Shown here: in pieces, positions 53,142 to 62,063 of the stretch
Layout of the letters: each line of letters begins with the position of its first letter
How positions within the stretch are numbered: position 1 is the first letter of the stretch
Assembly (NCBI RefSeq): GCF_018323985.1
Contig: NZ_AP024590.1
Coordinates: forward strand, 3,162,001 to 3,226,000
Length of the DNA stretch: 64,000 nucleotides
Reading direction: 5' to 3'
Source: Enterobacter kobei
GTDB taxonomy: Bacteria > Pseudomonadota > Gammaproteobacteria > Enterobacterales > Enterobacteriaceae
Made by a program: the position numbers and the translations under genes
Notes under the pieces: generated by a model
What the model saw: only the letters and a program-made list of their open reading frames with translations
Databases searched by the model: none
Told to the model about the DNA's origin: nothing

Positions 53142-53145
53142 ACCG

Positions 53146-53589
53146 TTATTCCGGCTGCTTACGCTGGCGCAGCCAGCACTGGCTGGCGATCTCATCGAGC
53201 GATTTCTGGGCGTGGGTTTGCTGTTCGTGCAGCCATGTCTGGCGCTGGTCATCGAGGGTCAGCGCGACGATTTTTTCTTCGCAGGCGGCGCGGACGAGGT
53301 TTTTCTGGATACGGTTGGCTTTGATTTTCGCCAGGGTTTTTTCCTGCTCCTGCCAGGCGATCACCCGTTGCAGGCTGCCTTTGTAGTCGGTGACGTTTTT
53401 CAGCACTTCTACTGACCGCGCGGCCTGGCTGTTAACCTGCGTTTTATCGAACAGGTAACCGAGCGCGTTGATATTGCTGTCGTAGCGGGCGCACAGCTGC
53501 TGCTGTTCGGCGAGCTGCACGGTGATGTCTTTCACTTTGCGATCGCGCAGCCGCTGGAGCTGCGCGAGGGTGGCGATCATCGGGTTCAT
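53146..53589 (-). CDS. fliJ: Flagellar export chaperone FliJ (lateral type)
   Basis: FliJ (LfiJ) is a coiled-coil protein that connects the FliI ATPase with FlhA. The 147-residue product is predicted to be helical throughout and rich in Q, E, K and R (for example QEQEKTLAKIKANRIQKNLV). Its length equals that of E. coli FliJ. It overlaps fliI by four bases. Confidence 0.85.
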   Translation of the reverse strand: MNPMIATLAQLQRLRDRKVKDITVQLAEQQQLCARYDSNINALGYLFDKTQVNSQAARSVEVLKNVTDYKGSLQRVIAWQEQEKTLAKIKANRIQKNLVRAACEEKIVALTLDDQRQTWLHEQQTHAQKSLDEIASQCWLRQRKQPE

Positions 53590-54929
53590 TTTTTCACCTC
53601 TGCCTGTTTAGCGGTGGGAAACAGCGCGTTCAGTTGCGTCTGTACAGCCTCAAGCGGCGCAGGCTCATGCATCTCCTGACGCAGAAAACGCTCGATGGCC
53701 GGGAACAGCTTCACCGCTTTATCGACGGTGGCGTCTGCGCCGGCAACGTAACCGCCAAGCGGGATCAGCGGTTTGATTTCCATATAGGCGGCGTAATGCT
53801 GCTTAAGCAGTCGGGCAGCGCGCTGGTGCGCGGCGGGAATAATCTGCGTCATACAGCGACTGATGGACTGGCTGATATCAATGGCCGGATAGTGCCCCGC
53901 TTCCGCCAGTTTTCGCGTCAGCACGATATGCCCGTCGAGCACTGCGCGGGCGCAGTCGACGATGGGATCCTGCTGGTCATCGCCTTCTGCCAGTACGGTG
54001 TAGATCGCCGTCATGGTGCCGCGACTGTCACTGTTACCGGCGCTCTCCACCAGGCGCGGAATAATGCCGAACGCCGACGGCGGGTAACCTTTGGTCGCAG
54101 GCGGTTCGCCAAGCGAAAGAGCAATTTCCCGCTGCGCCATGGCGTAACGGGTCAGCGAATCCACCAGCAGCAGGACGTCATAACCCTGATCGCGGAAAAA
54201 CGCCGCGATGGCGTGGCACAGTTCGGTGGCTTTCAGGCGCATCAGCGGCGAGGCGTCCGCAGGCGCAGCCACCACAATGGATTTCGCCAGGCCTTCGTCG
54301 CCCAGCGCGTGTTCAATAAATTCGTTAACTTCGCGGCCACGCTCGCCGATCAGCCCTACCACCACAATTTGCGCCTGCGTCTGGCGGGTGATCATGCCGA
54401 GCAGCACGCTTTTGCCGACGCCGCTACCCGCCATCAGCCCGACGCGCTGGCCTTTGCCAATGGTCAGCATGCCGTTGATGGCTTTCACGCCCACATCCAG
54501 CGGCTCCGCCACCGGCTGGCGCGTTAGGGGATTGATTGCCGGCGCGAGTGGCGCTAACAGATGCGTGCCGCCGGTTTTTCCTTTGCCGTCGATCGGCTCG
54601 CCGAGACCGTTGACCACTCGCCCCAGCCAGCTTTCGCCGATCATGATCTCCTGCGCTTTCTCTTCCGGAAAGACGCGCGCCCCGGCCATCAGACCGGTGG
54701 GCGTTTTAAAGGGCATCAGGTAGGTGATGTCGCGGTTAAAGCCGACGGCCTGGGCGTCGATCAGTTCGCGGTCGGCGCTTTCCACCCGGCAGAGTTGCCC
54801 GGTGGCCAGCGGGCAACCGACGCTCTCCAGTAGCAGGCCGTTCATGCGCACCAGCCGCCCGGCGACGCGGGCGACTGCGATGGATTCGATGGAGCGCAGG
54901 GCGCTGTCAAACAGCGGATCGTCATGCAT
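53586..54929 (-). CDS. fliI: Flagellar export ATPase FliI (lateral type)
   Basis: FliI (LfiI) is the cytoplasmic ATPase of the flagellar type III export system, related to F1-beta. The 447-residue product has Walker A GSGVGKSVLLGM, Walker B region DVLLLVDSLTRYAMAQREI and the typical GERGREVNEFIE. The C-terminal domain contains AHQRAARLLKQHYAAY. It overlaps fliH by eight bases. Confidence 0.97.
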   Translation of the reverse strand: MHDDPLFDSALRSIESIAVARVAGRLVRMNGLLLESVGCPLATGQLCRVESADRELIDAQAVGFNRDITYLMPFKTPTGLMAGARVFPEEKAQEIMIGESWLGRVVNGLGEPIDGKGKTGGTHLLAPLAPAINPLTRQPVAEPLDVGVKAINGMLTIGKGQRVGLMAGSGVGKSVLLGMITRQTQAQIVVVGLIGERGREVNEFIEHALGDEGLAKSIVVAAPADASPLMRLKATELCHAIAAFFRDQGYDVLLLVDSLTRYAMAQREIALSLGEPPATKGYPPSAFGIIPRLVESAGNSDSRGTMTAIYTVLAEGDDQQDPIVDCARAVLDGHIVLTRKLAEAGHYPAIDISQSISRCMTQIIPAAHQRAARLLKQHYAAYMEIKPLIPLGGYVAGADATVDKAVKLFPAIERFLRQEMHEPAPLEAVQTQLNALFPTAKQAEVKK

Positions 54930-55626
54930 CCGGCGCGTCCGGCACCAGCGTCTCGCTCAACACGCTCAGGCATTGTTCGAGGCGGTGTTCACAGCCGACG
55001 TCCAGTTCAGAGGTGGGCGTCACCACGCGGCACTCTCCCGGCTGGAGATCGGCGCAAGGGGCCAGCCCCCACTCTTTGACTTTCGCCGGGGCGACGCTCT
55101 GAATGCGGGCAAACTCGTCGCTGCTTAAATAAACCTGTAGCGACGCCGGCACGCCAGGCAGCGCGGTGATCGCTTCCTCCACCAGCGCCAGCAGTTGCGT
55201 CGGTTGCAGCGCCAGCTCACAGCGGATCACCTGACGGGTGACTTTTTCCACCAGCTGTAACAGGTCGTCCCGCTGTTTGCGTTCGCAGTGCGCCAGGTAG
55301 TCATTCAGGCGAACGGCAATCGCCTCCAGCGGCGCGGCGGCCTGGGTAAACTGGCTTAGCCCCTCCTGTTGTCCGGCGAGACTGCCCTCCGCGAAGCCCT
55401 GGCGATAGCCTTCCTTCTGACCCTGTTGCAGCCCTTCGGCGTGCCCTTCCGCATGGCCTTCACTGAGGCCCTGGGCAAAGCCTTTTTCCAGCCCCTCCTG
55501 AAAACCGTCCATCAGCTGACGCTGAAAGTCGGCGGCGGAAAGCCCGACGGCAGCGGGGGCCGCGGCTGAGAGCGTGTGGCGCGGCGGAAAACGGTGTACC
55601 CGATAGCGGCCACGAAGCGTATCCAT
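54922..55626 (-). CDS. fliH: Flagellar export regulator FliH (lateral type)
   Basis: FliH (LfiH) binds and restrains FliI and links it to the C ring. The 234-residue product has the run of GxxxG/ExxxG repeats expected of FliH at about 40-95 (GFQEGLEKGFAQGLSEGHAE and on). The C-terminal domain with EEAITALPGVPASLQVYLSS fits the FliH/YscL fold. It lies 11 bases after fliG. Confidence 0.9.
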   Translation of the reverse strand: MDTLRGRYRVHRFPPRHTLSAAAPAAVGLSAADFQRQLMDGFQEGLEKGFAQGLSEGHAEGHAEGLQQGQKEGYRQGFAEGSLAGQQEGLSQFTQAAAPLEAIAVRLNDYLAHCERKQRDDLLQLVEKVTRQVIRCELALQPTQLLALVEEAITALPGVPASLQVYLSSDEFARIQSVAPAKVKEWGLAPCADLQPGECRVVTPTSELDVGCEHRLEQCLSVLSETLVPDAPDA

Positions 55627-55637
55627 TGGTGTGGCTC

Positions 55638-56657
55638 CTATTCTGCGGTCTGTTCGGCGAACAGCTGAAGCTGGATGTCGCCCGCTTCTTCCATTTCGCG
55701 CGCCACCGCCATGATCTCGCGGCGCACCTGGTCGATACGGCTGACCGGCACCGGCCCGAGGCGGGAGGTGATGGTTTCCAGTTGTTGTGCCTGGCGTTTT
55801 GGCATCACGGCGAAAATCGAACGCCGCAGCGCCGTTTCGGTGCCTTTCAGCGCCACCGCCCAGTCTTCCATCGGGATCTCATCCAGCAGGCGACGACGTA
55901 CTTCTTCGCTCTGGCGGCTGAGGATAAAGAAGTCGTACATCTCATCCTGCAATTGCTCCAGCACCTCCGCATCCAGATCGCGCAACTGTTCGAGGATCTG
56001 CTGCTGGTTGCCCTGAATACGGTTAACAATGTCGGCGGCCTGTTTGATGCCTTTGACCTTCGAGCCATGTTCCGCCAGTACCGACAGACCGCGCTCAATC
56101 AGCCGATCCAGCTCGTCCACCACGTCGCGGTTAACGTCGCTTAAGCGGGCGATGCGGTAGAGGATCTCGTTTTGCACCGCGTCAGGCATAAAAGCGAGTA
56201 CGGTGGCGGCGATCTCCGGCGTCAGAAAGGCGAGGAATACCGCCTGCAACTGTAAATGTTCTTCTGCGATCAGTGCCGCCAGCTGGCGCGGCTCCACCCA
56301 TTGCAGACGCGCCATCCGCGAGCGGATCTCATCGCCGTAAATGCCGTTGATCACGCTGCTGGCGATTTCGCCCCCCAGCGCTTTATTGAGAATGCCCTGC
56401 AACAGGCTGCGGGACGCGCCGTTGATGCCGCTCTGCTCGCGGAATTCGTCGAAAAAGTTGTTGATCACCCGCCGGGCGTGGCTGGTTTTCACGCCGGACA
56501 GACGTGCCATGTTTTCACTTAAGCGCACCACTTCTTCGCGGCTGAGTTTTTGCATCACCGTGGCGGCGGCTTCTTCGCCGAGGCACAACAGCAAAATCGC
56601 CGCCTGCTCCAGATAGCTGCCGGCGCTGCCGGACTTATTTATTGTCAATTCGCTCAT
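55638..56657 (-). CDS. fliG: Flagellar motor switch protein FliG (lateral type)
   Basis: FliG (LfiG) joins the MS ring to the C ring and takes torque from the stators. The 339-residue product has the N-terminal FliF-binding part (LEQAAILLLCLGEEAAATVMQ), the middle domain and the C-terminal motor domain. Aligned without gaps to E. coli FliG, the torque residues K264 and R281 are kept (K271 and R288 here). D288 and D289 become T295 and I296, and R297 becomes P304. Its first 23 bases overlap the end of fliF. Confidence 0.92.
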   Translation of the reverse strand: MSELTINKSGSAGSYLEQAAILLLCLGEEAAATVMQKLSREEVVRLSENMARLSGVKTSHARRVINNFFDEFREQSGINGASRSLLQGILNKALGGEIASSVINGIYGDEIRSRMARLQWVEPRQLAALIAEEHLQLQAVFLAFLTPEIAATVLAFMPDAVQNEILYRIARLSDVNRDVVDELDRLIERGLSVLAEHGSKVKGIKQAADIVNRIQGNQQQILEQLRDLDAEVLEQLQDEMYDFFILSRQSEEVRRRLLDEIPMEDWAVALKGTETALRRSIFAVMPKRQAQQLETITSRLGPVPVSRIDQVRREIMAVAREMEEAGDIQLQLFAEQTAE

Positions 56658-58290
56658 TACTGGTAATCCACTGTCTGATCACTTCGGCAACGCGATCGGT
56701 GTCGCTGATCGCCAGTTTCTGGAGAAACTCCAGCTTGATTTCAAGGCCGGAACTCTGCGCCGGTAAGGCGTCGTCCCCGCTAAAGGTCGGCAGCTCGATA
56801 CTTTTGCGCTCGTCTTCGCCGGTGGCGGTGATGGCGGGCAGCGCGGGCTCGTCGTCCGGCTCGCTGACCGGGCGTGCCGCCAGCTCTGCACGGCGTTTCT
56901 GGCTGGCGATGGTCTGGCGCACCAATGGACGTACCACCATCAACAGCAGTAACAGGCCGAGCAGTATCAGACCGCCGAGCTTCGCCCAGCCGAGAATGCT
57001 GTCGTTCTGCCACCATTTTTCCGGCGTGATGACCGGCGCGGCCTGCGGGATAAAGTTCAGCATCGACAGCGAGAGTTTGTCACCGCGCGCGGCGTCGATC
57101 CCGGCGGCGTTATTCAGCATGGTGGTCACCTGGGCTATCTGTTCCGGCGTCCAGCTTTTGACGCTGGCCGCGCTCTGGTTGAGTACCACCGCCACATCAA
57201 GGTGTTTGATGGCAAAGCCCGGATGCTGAATGTGCTGGATAGTGCGATCCCAGCCGTAATCGCGCTGACTTTCGCTGCGCTCGGAACGGGCGCTGTCATT
57301 TTTGCTGGTGTCAGCCTGCGCCTCTGCCAGCGGCGGACGGTTGCTCAGCGAGCCGGGAATACCCGCCGCCTGCGGATCGACCGTCTTGTCAGATTCGAGC
57401 CGTTCATGGCTGACTTTCGGCGCATCCCCCAGTCGTTCCTGGGTTTCATCAATGGTGCTCAGATCCAGCTCCGGCATCACGCTGATGCGGAAGTTGTCTT
57501 TACCCACCAGCGAGGTCAGCACATGGGCGAGGCTGGCGTGGGTTTTATCCTGAATGTTTTTCAGCAGTTCGTTGTTTTTGCGCGTCATGGCGCCGGTACG
57601 CGAGTCTTCCCCGACGCCTTCCGAGAGCAGGGTTCCCGCCTGATCGACCACGCTCACCTGCGAGGCTTTCAGCCCCGGCACGCTGCCGCTCACCAGATGC
57701 AGAATGGCGTTCACCTGCTCGGAGGTGAGCGTGCTGCCGTAATGCAGACGCAGCACCACCGAGGCGCTGTTTTGCGGTTCGGCGCTGACCACGAACGAGC
57801 TTTCCTCGTTAAGGGCCAGATGCACGCGGGCGGTTTCCACCGCGTCGAGGGTCATGATGCTCTGGGCCATTTCTCCTTCGAGGCTGCGCTTGTAGCGGAT
57901 GTTCTGCACGAACTGGCTGCTGCCAAGCACTTCGTCTTTGTCCATCAGCTCATAGCCGGTGGGACTCAGCGCCTGCACGCCCTTCCCGGCCAGCGTCATG
58001 CGGATCTTGGAGAGCTGCGTTTCCGGCACCAGAATTTGTCCGGAGCCAGGATCGATGCGGTAATCCACTTTTTCACCGTCGAGCACGGTGATGATCTGCG
58101 ACAGCGGCAGGTGTTCCTGCGCACCGTAGAGTGCGGTGTAGCCCGCCTGGCTGTGCCACAGCGTGCCGACGATCACCGCGGTCAGCAGCACCGCCGCGCC
58201 GCCGAGCAGCGGCCATTTTTTATTGCCGCCCATCAGCGCTGTCAGCGCAGACAGCGGGCCGGAGAAGCGTTCTGAGAGGTTGAGTTTCAT
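56635..58290 (-). CDS. fliF: Flagellar MS-ring protein FliF (lateral type)
   Basis: FliF (LfiF) forms the MS ring in the inner membrane. The 551-residue product has two membrane helices (about 27-47, LLGGAAVLLTAVIVGTL, and about 435-457, LGGLILLGLLLLLMVVRPLV), the ring-building domains between them (YxxLYGAQEHLPLSQIITVLD), and a C-terminal FliG-binding tail (KLEFLQKLAISDTDRVAEVI). It starts four bases after fliE. Confidence 0.96.
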   Translation of the reverse strand: MKLNLSERFSGPLSALTALMGGNKKWPLLGGAAVLLTAVIVGTLWHSQAGYTALYGAQEHLPLSQIITVLDGEKVDYRIDPGSGQILVPETQLSKIRMTLAGKGVQALSPTGYELMDKDEVLGSSQFVQNIRYKRSLEGEMAQSIMTLDAVETARVHLALNEESSFVVSAEPQNSASVVLRLHYGSTLTSEQVNAILHLVSGSVPGLKASQVSVVDQAGTLLSEGVGEDSRTGAMTRKNNELLKNIQDKTHASLAHVLTSLVGKDNFRISVMPELDLSTIDETQERLGDAPKVSHERLESDKTVDPQAAGIPGSLSNRPPLAEAQADTSKNDSARSERSESQRDYGWDRTIQHIQHPGFAIKHLDVAVVLNQSAASVKSWTPEQIAQVTTMLNNAAGIDAARGDKLSLSMLNFIPQAAPVITPEKWWQNDSILGWAKLGGLILLGLLLLLMVVRPLVRQTIASQKRRAELAARPVSEPDDEPALPAITATGEDERKSIELPTFSGDDALPAQSSGLEIKLEFLQKLAISDTDRVAEVIRQWITSNERIDNK

Positions 58291-58294
58291 GGGC

Positions 58295-58660
58295 TTATAC
58301 GGACATGTTCATCAGATCGTTGACGCCGCTCGCCACTTTATTCCGCACCTGCACCAGCGCGGAAAAAGAGAGCGAGGCCTGCTGGCTGGCGATCATCGCG
58401 CCGACCAGATCGTCGCTTTCGCCCATCTCCACCGCGTTCTGCCGCACTTCGGCGTCCTGTTGCAGGTTATCCACGCGGGATAGCGCCTGGCTGAAAATCT
58501 GATGGAAGGAGACCTCGCTGCCCGCCTGCATATCGCCTGTAGCGGCAGGAAGCACCGACGTACCGGCCAGCGGGCCGCTCGCGAGATCCTTCATCCGGTT
58601 CATCTCCAGCATCATGTTGCGCGATGCGGCGTTCGGGGTGAGGCTGCTGATCGTATTCAT
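58295..58660 (-). CDS. fliE: Flagellar hook-basal body protein FliE (lateral type)
   Basis: FliE (LfiE) links the MS ring with the rod. The 121-residue product has the C-terminal motif LVGAMIASQQASLSFSALVQ and VRNKVASGVNDLMNMSV, typical of FliE. It is the first structural gene after lafK, 37 bases downstream. I see no sigma-54 site in the short gap, so it may be transcribed from lafK or from a promoter within it. Confidence 0.92.
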   Translation of the reverse strand: MNTISSLTPNAASRNMMLEMNRMKDLASGPLAGTSVLPAATGDMQAGSEVSFHQIFSQALSRVDNLQQDAEVRQNAVEMGESDDLVGAMIASQQASLSFSALVQVRNKVASGVNDLMNMSV

Positions 58661-58697
58661 TACACACTCTTGTTAATAAAAAGGACGGCACAGGCGC

Positions 58698-59684
58698 TTA
58701 AAAGCAGAGGTCGATACCCTGCTTACGCATGGAGGCGAGCCGGTAGCGCAATGCCCGTGGGGTGATGCCGAGGAAGTCAGCGATTTTGCTGCGGTTGCCC
58801 TGATACTGGCGCATCAGATCGGCGATGTACTGGTACTGGGCATGGCGGCCATGCTGTTGCAGATTGTCCTGATTAAGACAAATAGCCTCGCCGGAGGCGC
58901 GCGTCTTTACGTGTTCGAACGGATGGTCGTCCGCCAGCGGAATGCCCAGCGTGCTGGCATGGATCACCCCGTCGTGGCTTAAAATCATGCCGCGCTGAAT
59001 GGTGTTCTCCAGCTGGCGTACGTTACCGGGCCAGCGATACTGCAACAGCGCTGTTTTCGCCCCGTCGGACAGACGGATAGATTTGCCCACCATGCGGGAA
59101 TATTTTTCGATAAAGGCCTGCGCCAGCGGCAGGATATCGCTCACGCGTTCGCGCAGCGCGGGAACACTGATCGGCACCACCGAAATACGGTAATAGAGAT
59201 CTTCGCGAAAGCGTCCGGCAGCCACTTCCGCTTCGAGGCTTTTATTAGTGCAGGCGATCAGGCGGAAGTTGAGTTTGATGGCGCGGTTGCTGCCAAGACG
59301 TTCCACCTGATGCTCCTGCAGGACGCGCAGCAGTTTGGCCTGCAACGCCAGCGGCATATCGCCAATTTCATCTAACAACAGCGTGCCGTTATTGGCCATT
59401 TCCAGTTTGCCCGGTACGGCATTGACCGCACCGGTAAATGCCCCTTTTTCATAGCCGAATAAGGTGGATTCAAGCATGGTTTCCGGGATCGCCGCGCAGT
59501 TAATACCAATAAAAGGCGCGTCTTTATCTTCGCCAAACGCATGAGAGTGAATATATTTCGCCACACACTCTTTACCGGCGCCCGTTTCTCCCTGGATTAA
59601 CACCGGAATATTAAAACTGGCAACGCGCTTTGCTAATGAAAAGGCTTTCATGCTTGCGGAGGCTTCAGCAATAAGAGTCTGCAT
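58698..59684 (-). CDS. lafK: Sigma-54-dependent activator LafK (AAA+ and Fis-type HTH, no receiver)
   Basis: LafK activates sigma-54 promoters of lateral flagellar genes. With the ATG at 59684 the product has 328 residues. The AAA+ domain begins almost at once. It has Walker A GETGAGKE (about 32-39), the sigma-54 contact loop GAFTGA, Walker B TLLLDEIGDM and the arginine-finger region FREDLYYRI. A Fis-type HTH (NRSKIADFLGITPRALRYRL) ends the protein. The regulatory N-terminal domain of FlrC/NtrC-like proteins is missing. A GTG four codons upstream is possible. It lies divergent from fliM, before fliE. Confidence 0.93.
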   Translation of the reverse strand: MQTLIAEASASMKAFSLAKRVASFNIPVLIQGETGAGKECVAKYIHSHAFGEDKDAPFIGINCAAIPETMLESTLFGYEKGAFTGAVNAVPGKLEMANNGTLLLDEIGDMPLALQAKLLRVLQEHQVERLGSNRAIKLNFRLIACTNKSLEAEVAAGRFREDLYYRISVVPISVPALRERVSDILPLAQAFIEKYSRMVGKSIRLSDGAKTALLQYRWPGNVRQLENTIQRGMILSHDGVIHASTLGIPLADDHPFEHVKTRASGEAICLNQDNLQQHGRHAQYQYIADLMRQYQGNRSKIADFLGITPRALRYRLASMRKQGIDLCF

Positions 59685-60096
59685 ATTTTCTCTCACGGTT
59701 ACAGGTAAAGGCGGTGACGGATGATGTATAAATCAGGGGTGAATAATAACATTGCGAGGAAGAAAGAAAGGGGAATTAATAAATCAAAAAATAATTAATA
59801 CACTATAAACAACAAGTTAATGATAGAACGCACGGAGTAACAGGCGCGACAAGCGCACAGCAATAATAAGCCGCACTGATTAATAACAGATTAATAATAA
59901 TATTGACCGCAGGCGCTATTGTGATTTTCACCTCATTCCGGTTAAATGCGACCTCTTTATTGGTGCAGCCTGATAAATCAAGGCGACCATGATAAAGACA
60001 AAATTAAAGGTCAGACTGTTTTAATTATCAGAATGTGAGTTTGTTCTCATAAACAGTTGTTCAGTGCGCCGGTATTCACCAAGAGATATAACACCA
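59685..60096. promoter_or_regulatory. Divergent lafK / fliM regulatory gap
   Basis: This 412-bp, strongly A/T-rich gap contrasts with the GC-rich genes on both sides and holds the promoters for lafK (minus) and the fliMNPQR-flhB operon (plus). I searched both strands by eye for GG-N10-GC sigma-54 spacing and found no convincing site, so these promoters may use sigma-70. A/T-rich regions of this kind attract H-NS in enterics. No gene is seen. Confidence 0.55.
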
Positions 60097-60957
60097 ATGT
60101 TGAAGTACAGCCAAACCCGTGGAATATTCACGCTGGAAGGAAACCGTCTGGGTCGCCCCTGGCATCGCCTGCCGAATATGTTCACCCGCCGCTTTGACAT
60201 TATTGAGTCGCGTATTGGCAGCTATTTTCTGAAAAAACATCGCTCCAGCGTCAGCCTGAAAAAGATCGGCTGCAAAATGGATGTGAAAAATAAACAGGCG
60301 GATCTGCTGGCCTCGCCGGTGGGCAATCTGGCCTTTGATATTGACCGCCCGCTGCTGTTAACGCTGCTGAATAATTTCTACGGCTTAGAGACGCAGCTGG
60401 AGTACGCCGACGGCGGCGAGCGGCTGCCGACCAAAACGGAAATCCGCCTGCGCAACCGGCTGGCGCTGGATATTTGTCAGATGCTGTTCAGCGATGACAC
60501 CCTCGGGCTACCGCTGGCGCTGAAAGCCGACAACAGCACGATATGCAGCCAGTGGGCGTGGCAAATCACTTTCCAGCTTGATGACGACGGCAGGAACAAT
60601 TTTTACCTGCTGCTGGATAACGCGCACACCGATTACATCCTCAATATGCTGCGCAAAACCGAAAAGCCACAGCATACCGAGACCGCCGCTGAGCGACAGG
60701 CGGCGCAAAAAGCGCTGGTGCGCCAGGTGATCGACACCCTGCCGCTGTGCCTGAACGTCAAAGTGGCGGAGTTAACCCTCAGCGTCGCGGATCTGACGAC
60801 CATTAAAGCCGGCGATATCTTCCCGGTGGCTTTACCTGACAAATTCCCCGTGTTCATCGGCCAGTCAGAGCTTTTTAAGGCGCTGATCGTCGAAGATCAC
60901 GACAAGCTTCTGTTATCTGACCTTCGCGAAACCCTCGCCGGAAAATCCTATGACTAA
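60097..60957 (+). CDS. fliM: Flagellar motor switch protein FliM (lateral type)
   Basis: FliM (LfiM) is a C-ring protein. From the ATG at 60097 (MLKYSQTRGIFTLEGNRLGR) it has 286 residues; a GTG at 60064 would add 11. The middle domain and the C-terminal SPOA domain (LPLCLNVKVAELTLSVADLTTIKAGD, residues about 215-245) are present. The E. coli protein has 334 residues and starts with a CheY-binding motif ending EIDALL, which is absent here. It overlaps fliN by eight bases. Confidence 0.88.
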   Translation: MLKYSQTRGIFTLEGNRLGRPWHRLPNMFTRRFDIIESRIGSYFLKKHRSSVSLKKIGCKMDVKNKQADLLASPVGNLAFDIDRPLLLTLLNNFYGLETQLEYADGGERLPTKTEIRLRNRLALDICQMLFSDDTLGLPLALKADNSTICSQWAWQITFQLDDDGRNNFYLLLDNAHTDYILNMLRKTEKPQHTETAAERQAAQKALVRQVIDTLPLCLNVKVAELTLSVADLTTIKAGDIFPVALPDKFPVFIGQSELFKALIVEDHDKLLLSDLRETLAGKSYD

Positions 60958-61312
60958 CGAGATCGATTTACTTGAACAAGGCTTCGAGCTGGCCGACGAC
61001 GCCGCTGAAATTGCGCCTGCTCCGCTTGCCGCGACCCCCGCTGCTGCGCCGCTCACCGATTCCATGGGCCTGCTGAAACGCATTCCCGTCACCCTGACGC
61101 TGGAAGTGTCATCGGTGGAGGTGATGCTGGCGGATCTGCTGAACATTGACGATGACACGGTGATTGAGCTGAACAAGCTGGCGGGCGAGCCGCTGGACAT
61201 CAAAGTGAACAATATTCTGCTGGGAAAAGCGGAAGTGGTGGTGGTGAACGAGAAATACGGTCTGCGGGTGCTGGAGTTCAATACCCGGGACATCAACGAA
61301 CTGACGCCATGA
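60950..61312 (+). CDS. fliN: Flagellar motor switch protein FliN (lateral type)
   Basis: FliN (LfiN) completes the C ring. The 120-residue protein has an Ala/Pro-rich N-terminal stretch and a C-terminal SPOA domain: IPVTLTLEVSSVEVMLADLL, then DTVIELNKLAGEPLDIKVN and LLGKAEVVVVNEKYGLRV. It overlaps fliM by eight bases and fliP by four. Confidence 0.95.
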   Translation: MTNEIDLLEQGFELADDAAEIAPAPLAATPAAAPLTDSMGLLKRIPVTLTLEVSSVEVMLADLLNIDDDTVIELNKLAGEPLDIKVNNILLGKAEVVVVNEKYGLRVLEFNTRDINELTP

Positions 61313-62061
61313 AACGATCCCTTCTCTGCCTTTCCGGCGGCGCGCTGCTGATGCTGGCCCCTTACGCCTTTGCGCAGGGGGGCGACATTACGCTGTTGCA
61401 GGTGGCGACCCACGGCACGACCCAGGACTTAACCGTCAAGATGCAGGTGCTGATCCTGATGACGCTGGTCGGGCTGCTGCCAACGCTGCTGCTGATGATG
61501 ACCTGCTTTACGCGGTTTATCATCGTGCTGTCGCTGCTGCGCCAGGCGCTGGGTCTGCAACAGACGCCGCCGAACCGTATTCTGATCGGCATTGCCCTGT
61601 CGCTGACGCTGCTGGTGATGCGCCCGGTGTGGCTGAATATTTACGATCATGCGGTGGTGCCCTTTGAAAACGATCAGATCACGCTGCCGCAGGCGCTCTC
61701 CACGGCGGCCACGCCGTTAAAGCGCTTTATGCTGGCGCAGACGAACAAAAAGGCGATGGCGCAAATCATGACCATCGGTGGCGCGAAAGGTGAAGCGGCG
61801 GATCAGGATCTGTCGATTGTGGTACCCGCCTTTGTGCTGAGCGAGCTGAAAACCGCTTTCCAGATCGGCTTTATGATTTACATCCCCTTCCTCGTTATCG
61901 ACCTGATCGTCGCCAGCGTGCTGATGGCAATGGGCATGATGATGCTGTCGCCGCTGATCGTCTCGCTGCCCTTTAAGCTGATGCTGTTTGTCCTGATCGA
62001 CGGCTGGGCGCTGACTGTCGGCACGCTGACCAGCAGTATTCGCGGACTGGGGCTGGGCTAA
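61309..62061 (+). CDS. fliP: Flagellar export gate protein FliP (lateral type)
   Basis: FliP (LfiP) is a core part of the export gate in the MS ring. The 250-residue product has a cleavable signal (to about AYAFA), then four membrane helices. Family motifs TCFTRFIIVLSLLRQALGLQ, PAFVLSELKTAFQIGFMIYIP and LPFKLMLFVLIDGWAL are present. It ends three bases before fliQ. Confidence 0.96.
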   Translation: MKRSLLCLSGGALLMLAPYAFAQGGDITLLQVATHGTTQDLTVKMQVLILMTLVGLLPTLLLMMTCFTRFIIVLSLLRQALGLQQTPPNRILIGIALSLTLLVMRPVWLNIYDHAVVPFENDQITLPQALSTAATPLKRFMLAQTNKKAMAQIMTIGGAKGEAADQDLSIVVPAFVLSELKTAFQIGFMIYIPFLVIDLIVASVLMAMGMMMLSPLIVSLPFKLMLFVLIDGWALTVGTLTSSIRGLGLG

Positions 62062-62063
62062 AC

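Noticed and set aside
52737..53252. Longer 171-residue form of the TagD-like protein
   Set aside because: The extra 37 residues lie over the 3' end of fliJ and precede the conserved MRTVITFGTFD start; TagD proteins have about 130 residues.
59821..59850. Possible sigma-54 site in the lafK-fliM gap (GG and GC spaced by ten)
   Set aside because: Only the GG/GC spacing fits; the surrounding bases do not match TGGCAC or TTGC.
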